Of a stretch of DNA of 64,000 nt, positions 1 to 11,141 are shown one piece after another. Every line of letters begins with the position of its first letter. The first letter of the stretch is position 1. A program made the position numbers and the translations under genes. The notes below the pieces were generated by a model. That model saw only the letters and a list, made by a program, of their open reading frames with translations. It ran no database searches and had not been told where the DNA came from. This stretch comes from Cephalotus follicularis (lineage: Eukaryota > Streptophyta > Magnoliopsida > Oxalidales > Cephalotaceae): the NCBI GenBank assembly GCA_001972305.1, contig BDDD01000432.1, positions 514,530 to 578,529 on the forward strand, given 5' to 3'.

Positions 1-1195
1 CAGTGTAAAACAATTACTATAACACTAATCCTAGTCTAGGATTAATACAGGGAATGTAGAGCTCAATGCAAGCAATAAACCACCTATAGTAATCAAGTTG
101 TGGTGTGTTTATAGTATTTTGTTTTCTCTCTTATCTTTGTTCTACACTAAGAACAAAACCAAAGCACAATTGCTCTCTCTCTCTATCAAAACGTTTTCCA
201 GGAGCAAGCACTTACTTACGAAAATGTGTTCTATGCTTTCTTTATGCTAAGAGAAATGCCAGAGTCATGATCCACCAATTTTGGATCATCATTAAGCCTC
301 CAAATTAGAAAATTTATGAAATGGATTTCATTCCTTAAATGAGAATCCCTTTCCTTTCATTAGTTCCATGTCCAACAAGTTTCCATGCAAGGAAGACATG
401 TTTTGCATGACATAAGGCTTTCCATTTTGCCACTACATGACAAACGCATTATCCAATAATGCAAAACGCGTTGTCTTCCAATAATAAAAAACGAAAGACG
501 TGTTTAGTCCATGTAGTAGCCATGCAACAAACGTAAAAAGAGAATGAGAGATAAGAAAATAAAATAATAATCCAATTATTATTCAATACTAAAATCATAT
601 TAGTATATTTCATCAACTAACCAATCACATAACATCACTAATACGCCATGATATAGCATGTGCTATCACACGTTATTAAACAATATGATATATGTATCTA
701 ATATATACACTCATGTGGCGGGACCCCAAAGTACAGAATTGATCGGTAATGATGGTGTGTTACTAAGATGTCTTGCTCTTAAGTAAACTTACCATAAATA
801 GTCCTTGACTACTTTTAAGACCCCGAACCAGTGACTATCACATACCAAGTGTAAATTAATCCTCTGATTAATTTACACAATTAAGTTTGTTTCTGATACA
901 TCTGATACTTTATCTTGATAATAGTTACAGTGTACTATAATCCTTCATCATCATCGGCTCCGATCACGCCCTAGTGTAAGGATACGTGTCAACCCTAGAT
1001 ATTCCATTTTCTATAAATCCGTATTGAACCATCATGACTATCGACAAGCCTTTCCGGAAACCCTAGGTTCCAGCTCGTCATCGCCTAGGCAGGTATTTCA
1101 AAGTCCACAATGAATACATATACTATAGAGCCAATCACCCTCACATCAGGTGTGACGATTCCTTGTTGTGCACTTACTTACATTCACATAAATCG
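1..1195. other. Unassigned AT-rich flank, no supported gene
   Basis: No gag, pol or host-protein similarity is visible on either strand, and the short ORFs here are random-looking. Near dyads occur at 27-43 (around a central G) and at 852-877 (GTAAATTAAT facing ATTAATTTAC). A run at 1191-1200 reads AATCG then TGTAA, which could be a target site followed by an LTR start. The block may be part of an older transposable element, but nothing in it proves that. Confidence 0.4.
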
Positions 1196-1353
1196 TGTAA
1201 GACCCAAAACCTGCATGTTTGCCAGTCCCACGAAAGAACTGGGTAGGGCAGAAATCAAAGTCAGACAGTCTCTATGCAATGCACAGTAGCCGCTCAGGTC
1301 TAAGGATCAGACAAGTTCATTCAGAAGTTGCTAGACTCGTGGAGTCTATGCAA

Positions 1354-3390
1354 TTCTCTCATTTCTCAATCTTCTCCCTCTCCCTTTCTCTCTCTCTCCT
1401 AGCCGCTAGCCTTCCTCTCCCTATCACAGCTCCGGATTTGCTGCTACAACAACAAATAGCGATTGCAAGTCTTCTCCTTGCAGATGGAACAAGAAACGAG
1501 TGGATTCTTGGGTGTTTCCAGCCCCCGATTGATCATTAGCTCAACCATTGAAGCTTTGATTATAGGTAGGACTGCTCTACTTTATTGTCTATTGCTTGAC
1601 TGATTGATTGATTGAATTGATTGATTGAATGATTGTATTGTATGGAATTGGAAAAATAAGGGTTTTGAAATTAGATCCTCGATCTAACTGATGTAGAAGG
1701 ATTAGAATGATAAATTATAGGTTGTAACAAGTTTTACTAACCTTAAATGACTGATTTTAACACTTGGTTTCCAAATAATGGATTTAAAATGGATTTTCAC
1801 CTGAGATCGGCCACTTCTTTGCTGAAAACTAGTTTTTCCCCAACACAGACGTCGACGCCTAGCCCATTGGCATTGAGGCCTTGATGCTTTTGAACTCTTT
1901 TAATCGACGTTAGCGTCAACACGTATCTTTGGTGTTAAGGCCTACGATCTGGGATTTCCTTTTTCCAAAAAAAAAACATCAATGTAAATCATACTGGCCA
2001 TTTCAATGTCGACGCCTTCCGTTTACACATCAACGCCTTGACCCCGTGGCATTAACGCCCAAACCTACTGGTTTTCAAAAACGGGATGTGCGTCGACGCT
2101 CCTGCCATGACGTTGACGCCCATCAGCCTTGTATTGAAAGTAACTGATGCGTATCGACACGTATATCCATAGCATCGACTCCCAATACCCTGTTCTGGAA
2201 AATTGATGTTTTAAAACTAGTTTTCAACTTCTTTTCACATGACAACTTAACCAGAGCCTCACTTGAGGTGTTCAAGTGTTTGAAAACAGTTTTGTTGATT
2301 GATTGATTGCTTCAGTCATAAGTGACATGAATCTAAGCTCGCAACGTTGGACGCACATTCCCATTTCTCCATTAGACATCACCACTTATTGACATTGTAT
2401 TGACAGTGTACTAACAAGATTGATTGTATTGTATGAATCCAATAGAGCGACCTTATGATTCGCATCGACATGTTAGGTTGTTGACTCTGTCCATTTATTT
2501 TGTCGATCATTTCATTTATTGTATTGTCTTGCAGACGAGCATTATTGATTGATTGATGATTGATGCTCCCTCGAGGGCCGTAGCTCCCTAACGGTAATAG
2601 TAGCTCCCTCGGTTGTAGCTCATCAAGATTATACTGACCTAGCCATAGGCTGGAAGGTCTATGAGTTCTAGACCTAATCAGTCTAAGAAAGGTAGATAGA
2701 TCTCCCACCCTTTTTGAAGGATTACCTTCCGTGGGATTGATCATTTTTACAAATTGACATTTTACAGACCAGGGTCGCATGCTATATAGGATATGATTGA
2801 TTGATTGGGTGTTTATGCACCTCCACCGAGTGTCTGCTATTGCTTGATTGTTATAGATCCTATCCATTAGCTCTGTTATGGGCCAGTGTCATGCGGATAA
2901 TCAGATCGCCAATTGTATGCATGCATAATGCGATACCATGCATTTACATTGTACACCGCACATTTATATTGCCTAGACTGTCACCGATATTGCACATTGT
3001 TCATGCATACACGTTGCATGGGGTTTCTGCTTAGCCATGTGGCTAACCCCATCCTTCAGGGTGGGGCTGTGTTGTGCATTTTATGTGCGGCATAGGTAGG
3101 GTAGTAGGTAGCAGCAGACCAAAGGATTGAAGATTCCATCGATCGAGGGATCATTTTAGATCTATCATAGTTTGTATTGTGTCATTGTAATGAAGACACC
3201 GATAAATGTATTGTATTGAAATGACTGGAATAGTATTGTAACAGAAAGTGTATGGTATCTTCCTCACTTTGGCTTGTATTGTAAAGTTTGAAGTTTTTTT
3301 GCATTTTTATTTTTGTAGTCCCAACCATTGTATTGTTTATTGGATTGAGAGTAATGCCACGTGTCTGACCTCCAGGCGCGGGGTGTTATA
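1354..3390 (+). repeat. 5' LTR of element A (left part replaced)
   Basis: From 1354 the sequence matches the 3' LTR copy at 31505 onward: the pyrimidine-rich run, the GGTAGGACTGCT stretch and the GATT-repeat tract at about 1600-1635. It ends in GGTGTTATA at 3390, a mutated TGTTACA end, just before the primer site. The first 158 bases (1196-1353) begin TGTAAGACCC like an LTR but do not match the first 213 bases of the 3' copy. The stretch after about 2260 has no partner in the truncated 3' LTR. Confidence 0.8.
1851..2200. repeat. CGTCGACG-box cluster in the A 5' LTR
   Basis: GTCGACGCCT at 1851 and CGTCGACGCT at 2091 lie among decayed forms such as CGTTAGCG, GTTGACGCC and TATCGACACG. The same cluster in the 3' LTR lies at about 31990-32320. 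Confidence 0.7.
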
Positions 3391-3393
3391 GAA

Positions 3394-3406
3394 TGGTATA
3401 AGAGAC
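3394..3406 (+). other. Primer binding site of element A (mutated tRNA-iMet type)
   Basis: TGGTATAAGAGAC lies three bases after the LTR end. The usual plant site complementary to initiator tRNA-Met starts TGGTATCAGAGC, so this copy has decayed. Confidence 0.7.
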
Positions 3407-3576
3407 ATTGGTTGGCCTGCTAGCTAAGTATATTAATGTGTTGATCGAGATTGACTGAATGGAATTGCATGATATATGTTCTTATCTATTCATGCTATTG
3501 TTTGATTGGAAAAGACAGTGATATTGGAATTGAAGGAGATTGTATCTGATCATCCCAATGTTGCTTTCTTATAGCA

Positions 3577-4411
3577 ATGAACAATAGGGGAAGGCATGGC
3601 CGACGAAGTGGAAGGAATGCTCATACCCCTTCTCCTGCCCCCGCTACTGTGGTTAATGAACCAGCTCATGGTAATGATTTTCTAGAGTATGTTCCTAATA
3701 CTCCACCAGCCGGGGCTAACCATGAGGTTTGGAGACAGTTGTGTGCCACTATGGCACAGATGCATACTTTGATGGGACGCCAACAGGCTAGAGTTGAACA
3801 TAGAGCAAAGAAGTTCCTTAAGGGACTGAGATTGGATTTGAGGAGGCACTTGACTCCCCTGGGATTGACCTCCATACCGGATATTTCTTCCCGAGCTATG
3901 CAGCTTGAGGATATTGCAGCTGAGGCTAGACTGATAAGAGATATAGCCTGCACCAGGCCTACTCCTTCTTCTTGGCAGAGTGGTAGTAACAGTGGTAGTG
4001 CTAAATAACAAAAGACTGATAGTAGCCCCTTAACTGGTTCTCATGGTAGCAATCAGGATAGCGGGAAACCATCCCATTCTCAGAAGAGAGGCAGATCCAG
4101 GAACACACTTCGAGGAGACAGATCTTCAGCACCTACTAAGGGTACACCCTCCAGATTTTCTGGGAGCAGTAATTAGAGTGCTATGGTTCCTTGTGTGCAT
4201 TGTCAGAAGACCAACCATACTTTTGAGAATTGTAGATGGTTCTTGGGCCATTGTTTGGCTTTGTGGTGGTTCTGACAACATTTCTAGAGATTGTTCACGG
4301 AATCCCTGTTCTAGAGGATTGGATCAAACACAGCGGTCGCCCCCTCCACAGGGATCAACTACCAGTGTACCGTCTTCTTCCTGTGGGACTTCGCAGAAAA
4401 GGGGAAAGTAG
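3577..4411 (+). pseudogene. gag: Gag relic of element A
   Basis: An ATG at 3577 opens a 143-codon frame with the basic N-terminus typical of chromovirus Gag (GRHGRRSGRN). It jumps directly to the end of the capsid domain (KKFLKGLRLDLRR), so the central capsid region of roughly 100-150 residues is missing. After the stop at 4006 the frame can still be followed through an S/K-rich linker to a zinc-knuckle remnant (CVHCQKTNHTFENC, about 4190-4230), with further stops and frameshifts beyond. Gag normally forms the particle and binds element RNA; this copy cannot. The RT frame begins downstream at 4415. The internal deletion is inferred from comparison with the intact Gag organisation of elements I, K and J. 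Confidence 0.75.
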
Positions 4412-4414
4412 CCT

Positions 4415-5752
4415 ATGAGTTCTACTCTGACAGTTCAGGCTAGGGTTTTTGCTATGGAGCCGAGTGCTACAGCAGGGTCTGATGTTATGATTGGAGGTAC
4501 TATTAGACTCTTTCAGCTTCAAGCACAGGTTCTTATTGATCCGGGTTCATCCCACTCATTCATTGCATTGCATTTTGCCTCCCATGTTGGTTTGAGACCC
4601 GAGTACCTCCCATTCTTGATGAAGGTATCCACACCTCTCGATGAGTTAGCAACTACCGATCGAGTGTGTAGAGACTGTGTTATTGAGATTGATGATCATT
4701 GCTTGTTAGCCGATCTTATTGTTTTACCGATGGATAGCCTAGATGTGATTCTGGGCATGGATTGGTTGTTTACTAGCTTTGCTGATGTGGATTGTCATTG
4801 GAAGGTTGTGATTTTCAGTCCTCAAGGATGACCCCCTTTTTTATTCCTTGGGACCTTAGAGCCATTGTTTGTTCCGATGATTTCGGCTTTGCATGCGGAC
4901 AGATTGATACGACAGGGATGTCAGGGGTTTCTAGCACATGTGTTCGATACAGATGGATGGCGGCTGGAACTGGAAGATATTCCATTGGTTTGCGAATTCA
5001 GAGGCGTTTTTCCTCAGGATTTGACTCCGTTACCGCCTGACAAAGACATAGAATTTGTGATTGACTTGATACTAGGGATTGCACCAGTTTCTCGTGCACC
5101 GTACCGAATGTCACCAATAGAATTGAAAGAGTTAAAGATACAGCTACAGAATCTTCTAGCCAATGCTTTCATAAGACTTAGTGTTTCACCGTGGGGAGCA
5201 CCTATTCTTTTTGTCAAGAAGAAAGATGGATCACTCCGAATGTGTATTGACTATCGATAGCTCAATAAAGTTACAGTGAAGAATAAGTACCCTCTACCGC
5301 ACATTGATGAGTTGTTTGATGACCTTAGAGGAGCTACATTGTTTTCTAAGCACAGCTTGAGATCGGGCTACCGCCAGCTGAAAGTCAGACCGGAGGATAT
5401 TCTGAAGGCTGCTTTCAGATCGCGATATGGCCACTATGAATTTCTAGTTTTGCCTTTTGGTGTGACTAATGCTCCTGTAGCTTTCATGGACCTGATGAAC
5501 TGGGTGTTCAGACATTATTTTGATCAGTTTATTGTGGTCTTTATTGATGACCTCTTGGTCTATTCCAGGACCGATGAGGAGCATGCCCAACACCTCTACA
5601 TTGTATTGCAGACATTGAGAGATCATCGATTGTATGCCAAATTCGAGAAGTGCGAGTCTTGGCTATCGGAGGTTGCTTTTGTTGGGCATTTTGTTTCTGG
5701 TGATGGTTTATCAGTGGATCCATCGAAAGTAGAGGCAGTGAGAGATTGGAAA
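4415..5752 (+). pseudogene. pol: Protease and reverse transcriptase (5' part) of element A
   Basis: The first 139 codons (4415-4831) hold an aspartic protease with VLIDPGSSHSF and the conserved ILGMDWL end. From 4865 the RT N-terminus follows ([19 protein letters not shown], then a stop at 5258-5260 just after CIDYR), and from 5276 the fingers and palm ([28 protein letters not shown]; the FIDD box is near 5539-5550). The palm motif normally read as IDLRSGYHQ is HSLRSGYRQ here, so the first catalytic aspartate is gone. The frame is cut at 5752 by element C within the sequence AVRDWK and continues at 18876. Clearly non-functional. Confidence 0.88.
5748..5752 (+). repeat. Target site duplication of element C, left copy (GGAAA)
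   Basis: GGAAA sits directly before the TGTTTAGC LTR start and is repeated exactly at 18871-18875 after the 3' LTR end. Confidence 0.93.
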
Positions 5753-5960
5753 TGTTTAGCATAAAAACGTGTTGTTTTTAATGCGTTATTTGTGATATTT
5801 TTATGCTTGGAATAGACTACTTTGGTTGTGTTATGTTGATTTTCAGATAAAAGTGCAAAATGACCAAAGTGCAAGAATACTACCCAAAAGTGTGCAAATT
5901 GGAGCTTGAAAGAGTAAAGATTGAAGAATGGACAAATTCGGCAGAAAACAGAGTAAAAAG

Positions 5961-6330
5961 CGTCGATGTCTATCATACACATTGATGTCTTTGCTGGGTT
6001 TACACAAACACATCGACGTCTTTTGTTAGAAGTCAACGTCTTTTCTGGAAAATGCAACTTACCTTCAAGAGCTATGAACAAAGCGTCGACATGTTTCAAG
6101 AAAAGGATCGACGTCTTTGAGAAAAATTGACCTGTAACTTTTGGAGAAAAAGACATCGACTTCTTTCACCATAAACATCGACGTCTTTGTGCAAAATTGA
6201 TCTGTAACTTTTGGACCAGAAGGGATCGACGCCTTTCACCTTAGAAGTCGACGTCTTTTACACGCATCTCAGCTAGACGCGACTTTTACAAGAAGACATC
6301 GACGCCTTTCAAAAAGAAGTCGACGCCTTC
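5961..6330. repeat. CGTCGACG-box cluster in the C 5' LTR
   Basis: About ten copies of forms such as CATCGACGTCTTTT, AGTCGACGTCTTTT and CATCGACGCCTTTC, often in pairs 20-40 bases apart, upstream of the TATA-like site. The matching cluster in the 3' LTR is at 17690-18055 and is slightly better preserved. Confidence 0.8.
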
Positions 6331-6415
6331 CTCTGCAGCAGCAATAGAAAGTTTAGATTTTTGCCAGATATTGTAACTAGGATTACTTTATTTCCGTTTT
6401 AGATCAGTTTTGTAG

Positions 6416-6424
6416 TATATTAAC
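6416..6424 (+). promoter_or_regulatory. TATA-like box in the C 5' LTR (decayed)
   Basis: Reads TATATTAAC. The equivalent site in the 3' LTR (18143-18150) is TATATAAA, a better TATA box. Its place downstream of the repeated boxes fits a U3 promoter. Confidence 0.45.
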
Positions 6425-6741
6425 AAGGCATGGCCGGCCAAATCATGTGTGTAGAGTAGTAGAGAGGTTGTAGAACCCTAATTTCTTTCATCAATTTAGT
6501 TTTCTTTCACAATGTTTAGTAGCTAAACTTTTTAAGGTTTTGGGGAAGAACAAAGCCTATATTGTTATTGTTTCAATTCCATCAATAAAAATCCTTGAAT
6601 ATTTTATTTGTTCTTCAATATTTCTACCTTCGCACACACTTTGTCTAGTTTACGTTTCCCTGTGTTCGACCCGTTACTGCATGATCCGTGCACTTGCGGC
6701 TATAAATTTTAAAACATTCTTTTTAATAGTGAACAAGTTTT

Positions 6742-6759
6742 TAGCGCCGTTGCCGGGGA
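6742..6759 (+). other. Primer binding site of element C (tRNA-Asp type)
   Basis: TAGCGCCGTTGCCGGGGA lies six bases after the LTR end. The usual Athila-group site begins TGGCGCCGTTGCC; one G has changed to A. The leader from here to 7058 holds no ORF. Confidence 0.85.
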
Positions 6760-7058
6760 AACAGTTTAAATTAGTTTAAATTTATTCGACTAATTCGTAG
6801 TATTTATTTTTGTTTTATTTTTTTGCTTTAGTGTTTTTCTAACAAATCTAACTTTGTTTAAATAGGAATCATCATAACCCTTAACAAACCCTAATCTCAT
6901 TTGCATAATCTTTAGAAAATTCTAACTTAGATAATTAGGTTCAGCATAAATTTTAACAACATTTTAACTTCATCATTGCATAATCTTTAACAATTTTCTA
7001 ACCTTAGATAAATTAGGTTTCTTGCCTTAGCTTAGGTTGTCTGACCTAGTTTTAGTTT

Positions 7059-8399
7059 ATGACCGATTGGGTGCGTGGTCCAAACCATCGCTTAGAAAGA
7101 ATTAATCAACCAAGACCAATGGCGGATGCACGCCCACTTCAAACTCTTCGCGATAAATTCTACCCCGCTAGGACAGCGCAACCATCCAGTATCCTGTTGC
7201 CTGCACCTAACGGAAACAATTTTGAGTTAAAATCACAGTTCATTAGCATGCTCCCGCACTTTCATGATGTACCCAATGAGGATGCATATCTCTTCCTTCG
7301 CGAGTTCGAGGAGGTATGTGCCCTCATGAAACTTCAGCAACTATCTGATGATGATATTAAGTTGCGATTCATAAATTTTGCTCTTAAGGACTGAGCTAAG
7401 AAATGGCTCTACAGTCTCCCAACTAATTCCATTTCCACTTGGGATCAGTTCACTGTCTCATTCCTTAATAAATTCTTCCCGCTTCATAAAACCAATAAAC
7501 TTAGGAACGACATTCTCCAGTTTCGTCAAAAACCCAATTAATCATTTTCTAGGTGTATGGAACATTTTACAGATCTTCTCTTAGAGTGTCATCATCATGG
7601 TTTGAACACATGGCATTTATGCCAAATCATCTACGAAGGGATCGATTACCAGACCAAGCACTTGGTCGGATCTATGTGTCCCGATGGGTTCACCTCGTAC
7701 ACTGATGAAAACGAGGCATGGAATTTCCTTTTAGATTTGGGTGGGCAAACTAGAGAGTGGGAGTCAGATCAAGTTTCTGAGAGAGCGTTGCCAAGTAAAG
7801 GGTACGTAATAGAAGGAGCAGTTGCAAAAGAGGCACAATTAGACAGTCTCGTGACTAGATTAGAGTCGTTGCTTAGGGGTTCCTCACAAGTAAATCAAAT
7901 CGAGCAAAGCACCCCTATGTGTTCTTGGTGTCAGTCCCCAAACCATGTTTTTGAAGAATGCCAAATCTATATTGACAGCCAATATACTCCTGAGAATGTA
8001 TCTGCTATGAACCAATACAACCCGTATAGTAACACTTACAAACCGGGTTGGCGAAATCATCCAAACTTCTCATGGAGACAAGGGCAAAATATGCGAGGAC
8101 AATCAAGCTTTTTTGGGTATCCCTCTAGCGTTGGTGCCCCACCTCCACACCTTTCGGGACAACCTTCGAGCTTCCCTAGCCAGTCTGCACCACAGCAGAC
8201 ATTTCAAAGGTTCTCCCAAAATTTGAACACTATTCGACCACCCTTCCTACCACAAAATCAATTCTCAAATCAACAAACATCGGGTTTGCCAAACCAAAAG
8301 GATGATACATCTAGGATTTCGTCGTTAGAAAAGAGCGTAGAACTTCTTATGAGCATCATGATGACTAGTCAGCATAACATGGAGAAACAAATTTCATAA
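7059..8399 (+). pseudogene. gag: Gag of element C (Athila-type) with internal stops
   Basis: The frame starts MTDWVRGP and runs 447 codons. It has an Athila-like capsid region (NFELKSQFISMLPHFHDVPNEDA), a CCHC knuckle (CSWCQSPNHVFEEC, about 7918-7960) and a long Q/P/S/N-rich tail. In-frame stops are TGA at 7392-7394, TAA at 7539-7541 and TAA at 8397-8399. The open frame continues without a shift into pol, with one more TAA at 8511-8513, so gag-pol was probably a single polyprotein frame. Its role would be particle assembly and RNA packaging. The upstream leader and tRNA-Asp-type primer site agree with the family call. Confidence 0.9.
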
Positions 8400-8600
8400 C
8401 TAGCATCAGCTCTGCACAAAAGAGAAAAAGGAAAAATGCCCTCACAACTTGACCCGAATCCTAGGACTGCCTTATACTATTCCGCTCAAATCCAACAACC
8501 TGTAAATCCGTAAAATTTAGCTTCCTCCTCGGGTCCATCAAAACAAGTTTTTGCCCTAAGGAGTGGAAATGAATACCATCCAGCGGATCAAACGGAGAAC

Positions 8601-9647
8601 GTGAGCATGCGAATGGATGAATCATTGGCGCAAGAAAATTTTCAAGAACCATTGGCTGACCCATCCGTGCAACCAATGCAATTGAATGCGCACGATGAAT
8701 TGAGGAAGGAAAAAGAGGACGAAAAGAAGAAAGAACCGGTCGAGGCGCCAAAGTGTTCATTTGACCCACCAGCTCCCTTTCCAAAAAGATTGCAAAACAA
8801 GAAAGCCCCAGCAATGGAAAAGATCATTGAAACATTTAAGCAAGTCCAAATCAATATTCCATTGCTTGAAGCCATTGAACAGGTGCCCTCTTACATAAAA
8901 GTCCTAAAAGACTTATGCACGAAAAAGAGGATCCTTCAGACTCCGAAAAAGGCTTTCTTGGCAGCCAACATTAGTGCATTATTTGCGCAACCCACGATGC
9001 GAAAGTATAAAGACCCTGGCTGCCTGACAATCTCTTGTGTTATTGGAAACACGAAAATTGAGCATGCCTTGCTTGATTTAGGAGCAAGTGTGAACTTGTT
9101 GCCGTCATCGGTTTATGAGAAGATTGGATTAGGAGAGTTAAGACCAACCATGATGAAATTGCAATTAGCGGATAGGTCTGTAAAGGTGCCGCGAGGTAAA
9201 ATTGAGGATGTGTTGATAAAGGTTGGAGAGTTTTTCTTTCCTGTCGACTTTGTTGTCTTAGACACCCGGCATGTTGCAAACTTAAATGATCAAATTCCAG
9301 TTATCCTTGGTAGACCTTTCCTCGCTACAAGCAATGCGTTAAAGTATTGTCGAAATGGTCTGATGAGATTAAGCTTCGGAAATACGTTCGTGGATTTTAA
9401 TGTTTTTCAGTTGGGTAAGCATTCCGCTAATTTTGATGAATTGAACGCAATCCATGCATTTCCCGATCATATTGATACACACTTCGACATTGATTTTGAT
9501 GGAAATTTTAATGATTGCATGCGGGATTTAGAGGATGTCGATGGAGGTGATTTCGTTGATGTGTTTAGTATGCAGCCATTAGAGACAGTGGGCCCCTTGT
9601 CCACATCCTTGCCTAAACCAGCAATTGAGGAGCCTCTGAAACTTTAA
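8601..9647 (+). pseudogene. pol: Protease region of element C
   Basis: This is the same reading frame as gag. After a charged K/E-rich linker (EKEDEKKKEPVEAPK) and a conserved PFPKRLQNKK stretch comes a retropepsin domain with ALLDLGASVNLLPSSVYEKI (active site DLGAS, near 9070) and the C-terminal PVILGRPFLATSNALK. An acidic tail follows (DIDFDGNFNDC). The TAA at 9645-9647 interrupts the frame ten bases before the RT section, where the polyprotein would normally continue. The family use of DLGAS rather than DTGAS is usual for Athila-like elements. The product would cleave the Gag-Pol precursor. Confidence 0.88.
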
Positions 9648-9656
9648 CTTAAAGAA

Positions 9657-10985
9657 TTGCCTTCTACATTGAAATACTCGTTTCTAGGTGACAACCAAAC
9701 TCTTCCTGTTATCATTTCATCTGATCTTACTCCCAGTCAGGAAGAGGAAGTTATTGACCTACTCAAAGAAAACAAAGAGGCAATTGGTTGGACGATGGCT
9801 GACATCAAAGGAATTAGCCCCTACATTTGTGAGCATCGCATAAATCTCATAGAAGGGTCCAAACCTTCTAGAGAACCTGAACGACGAGCAAATCCCTTGA
9901 TGAAAGAAGCCATCCAAAAAGAAATCTTGAAGTGGCTGGACAATGGGATCATCTACCCCATTTCGGATAGCCAATGTGTGAGTCCCGTCCACGTTGTCCC
10001 AAAGAAATCCGGAAAAACGGTAGTGCAATCCTCCACTGATGATTTACTTCCGACGGAAATCCAAACCGGATGGAGGGTGTGCATTGACTACCAAAAGTTG
10101 AATTCAACAACCTGGAAGGATCATTTCCCATTACCGTTTATTGATCAAATGCTAGATAGGTTGGCTGGTCATGAGTATTATTGTTTTCTCGATGGGTACT
10201 CCGGATACAATCAAATTCCCATCGCTCCGCAAGATCAAGAGAAAACCATGTTCACATGCCCTTTCGGAACATTTGCTTAACGACGCATGGCGTTTGGCCT
10301 ATGCAATGCTCCCGCTACCTTCCAAAGGTGCATGATGAGTATTTTCTCCGACATGGTGGAAGACTTCCTTGAAGTATTTATGGATGATTTCTCTGTGCAT
10401 GGTTCCTCCTTTTCTCAATGCCTTCATCACCTAAAGTTAGTACTCGAAAGAAGTCGAGAGAAGAATTTGGTGCTTAATTGGGAAAAGTGCAATTTCATGG
10501 TGAAGAAGGGGATCGTTCTTGGACATGCGGTGTCAAAAGAAGGAATTCAAGTAGATAAAGCGAAAATTGAATTCATCAAGCATTTGCCTCCACCTCGTAA
10601 TGTGAAAGATATCCGAGCATTCCTCGGACATGCTTGTTTTTATCGAAGGTTCATCAAGGATTTTAGCAAGGTAGCACGCCCCTTAACTTCGCTCCTTGCG
10701 AAGGATCAAGATTTTGTTTTTTCTGATGAGTGCCTGGTAGCATTTGACCGCTTAAAGAAGGAGCTCACTTCCGCTCCTATCATTCAGGCACCCATTTGGA
10801 CTGCGACTTTTGAGATCATGTGCGACGCTTCCGATAGTGCCATTGGAGCTATTCTCGGACAAAGAATGAATAAACTCCCTCAAGTCATATATTATGCTAG
10901 TAGGACCCTTTCCGATGTGCAATTGAATTGCATGACCACTGAGAAGGAATTCTTAGCTGTGGTCTTTGCCCTTGAGAAGTTTTGA
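9657..10985 (+). pseudogene. pol: Reverse transcriptase and RNase H of element C
   Basis: The RT begins PSTLKYSFLG and shows VCIDYQKLN, the palm motif CFLDGYSGYNQI and the catalytic FMDDFSVHGSSF (about 10377-10412). A TAA at 10278-10280 replaces the residue before RRMAFGLCNAP. RNase H follows (MCDASDSAIGAIL, YYASRTLSDVQLN, EKEFLAVVFALEKF), and the TGA at 10983-10985 probably derives from CGA (Arg). A further in-frame TGA lies at 11079-11081 before ADHLSRL. No frameshift is present, so the protein can be followed residue by residue, although it cannot be made as one chain. Confidence 0.92.
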
Positions 10986-11141
10986 TCGTATCTTTTAGGA
11001 TCACATGTCATCGTGTATAATGATCATGCTGCGATTCGGCATCTCATGAGTAAAAAGGATGCAAAAGCACGTATTCTCTGATGGGTTCTACTCCTTCAAG
11101 AGTTTGACGTTGAGATTCGAGAGAAGAAAGGAACTAAGAAT

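Larger units (their letters stand above)
5753..6735 (+). repeat. 5' LTR of element C
   Basis: 983 bases, from TGTTTAGCAT to AGTGAACA. It matches the 3' LTR at 17481-18870 except that the 3' copy has 408 more bases at the point after GTCT (6646). The terminal CCCTGTGTTCGACCCGTTAC stretch is typical of Athila-group LTR ends. It contains a CGTCGACG-box cluster and a TATA-like site. Confidence 0.93.

Noticed and set aside
1219-1539. 106-codon ORF in the A 5' LTR
   Set aside because: It spans the mismatch joint and a CT-rich run (SLSLSLSLL). No domain and no equivalent in the 3' LTR.
5623-6156. 177-codon minus-strand ORF, similar to one at 17426-17884
   Set aside because: They overlap the LTR starts of C. 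The shared part is the LTR read in antisense, and the first one also runs across the insertion joint into A.
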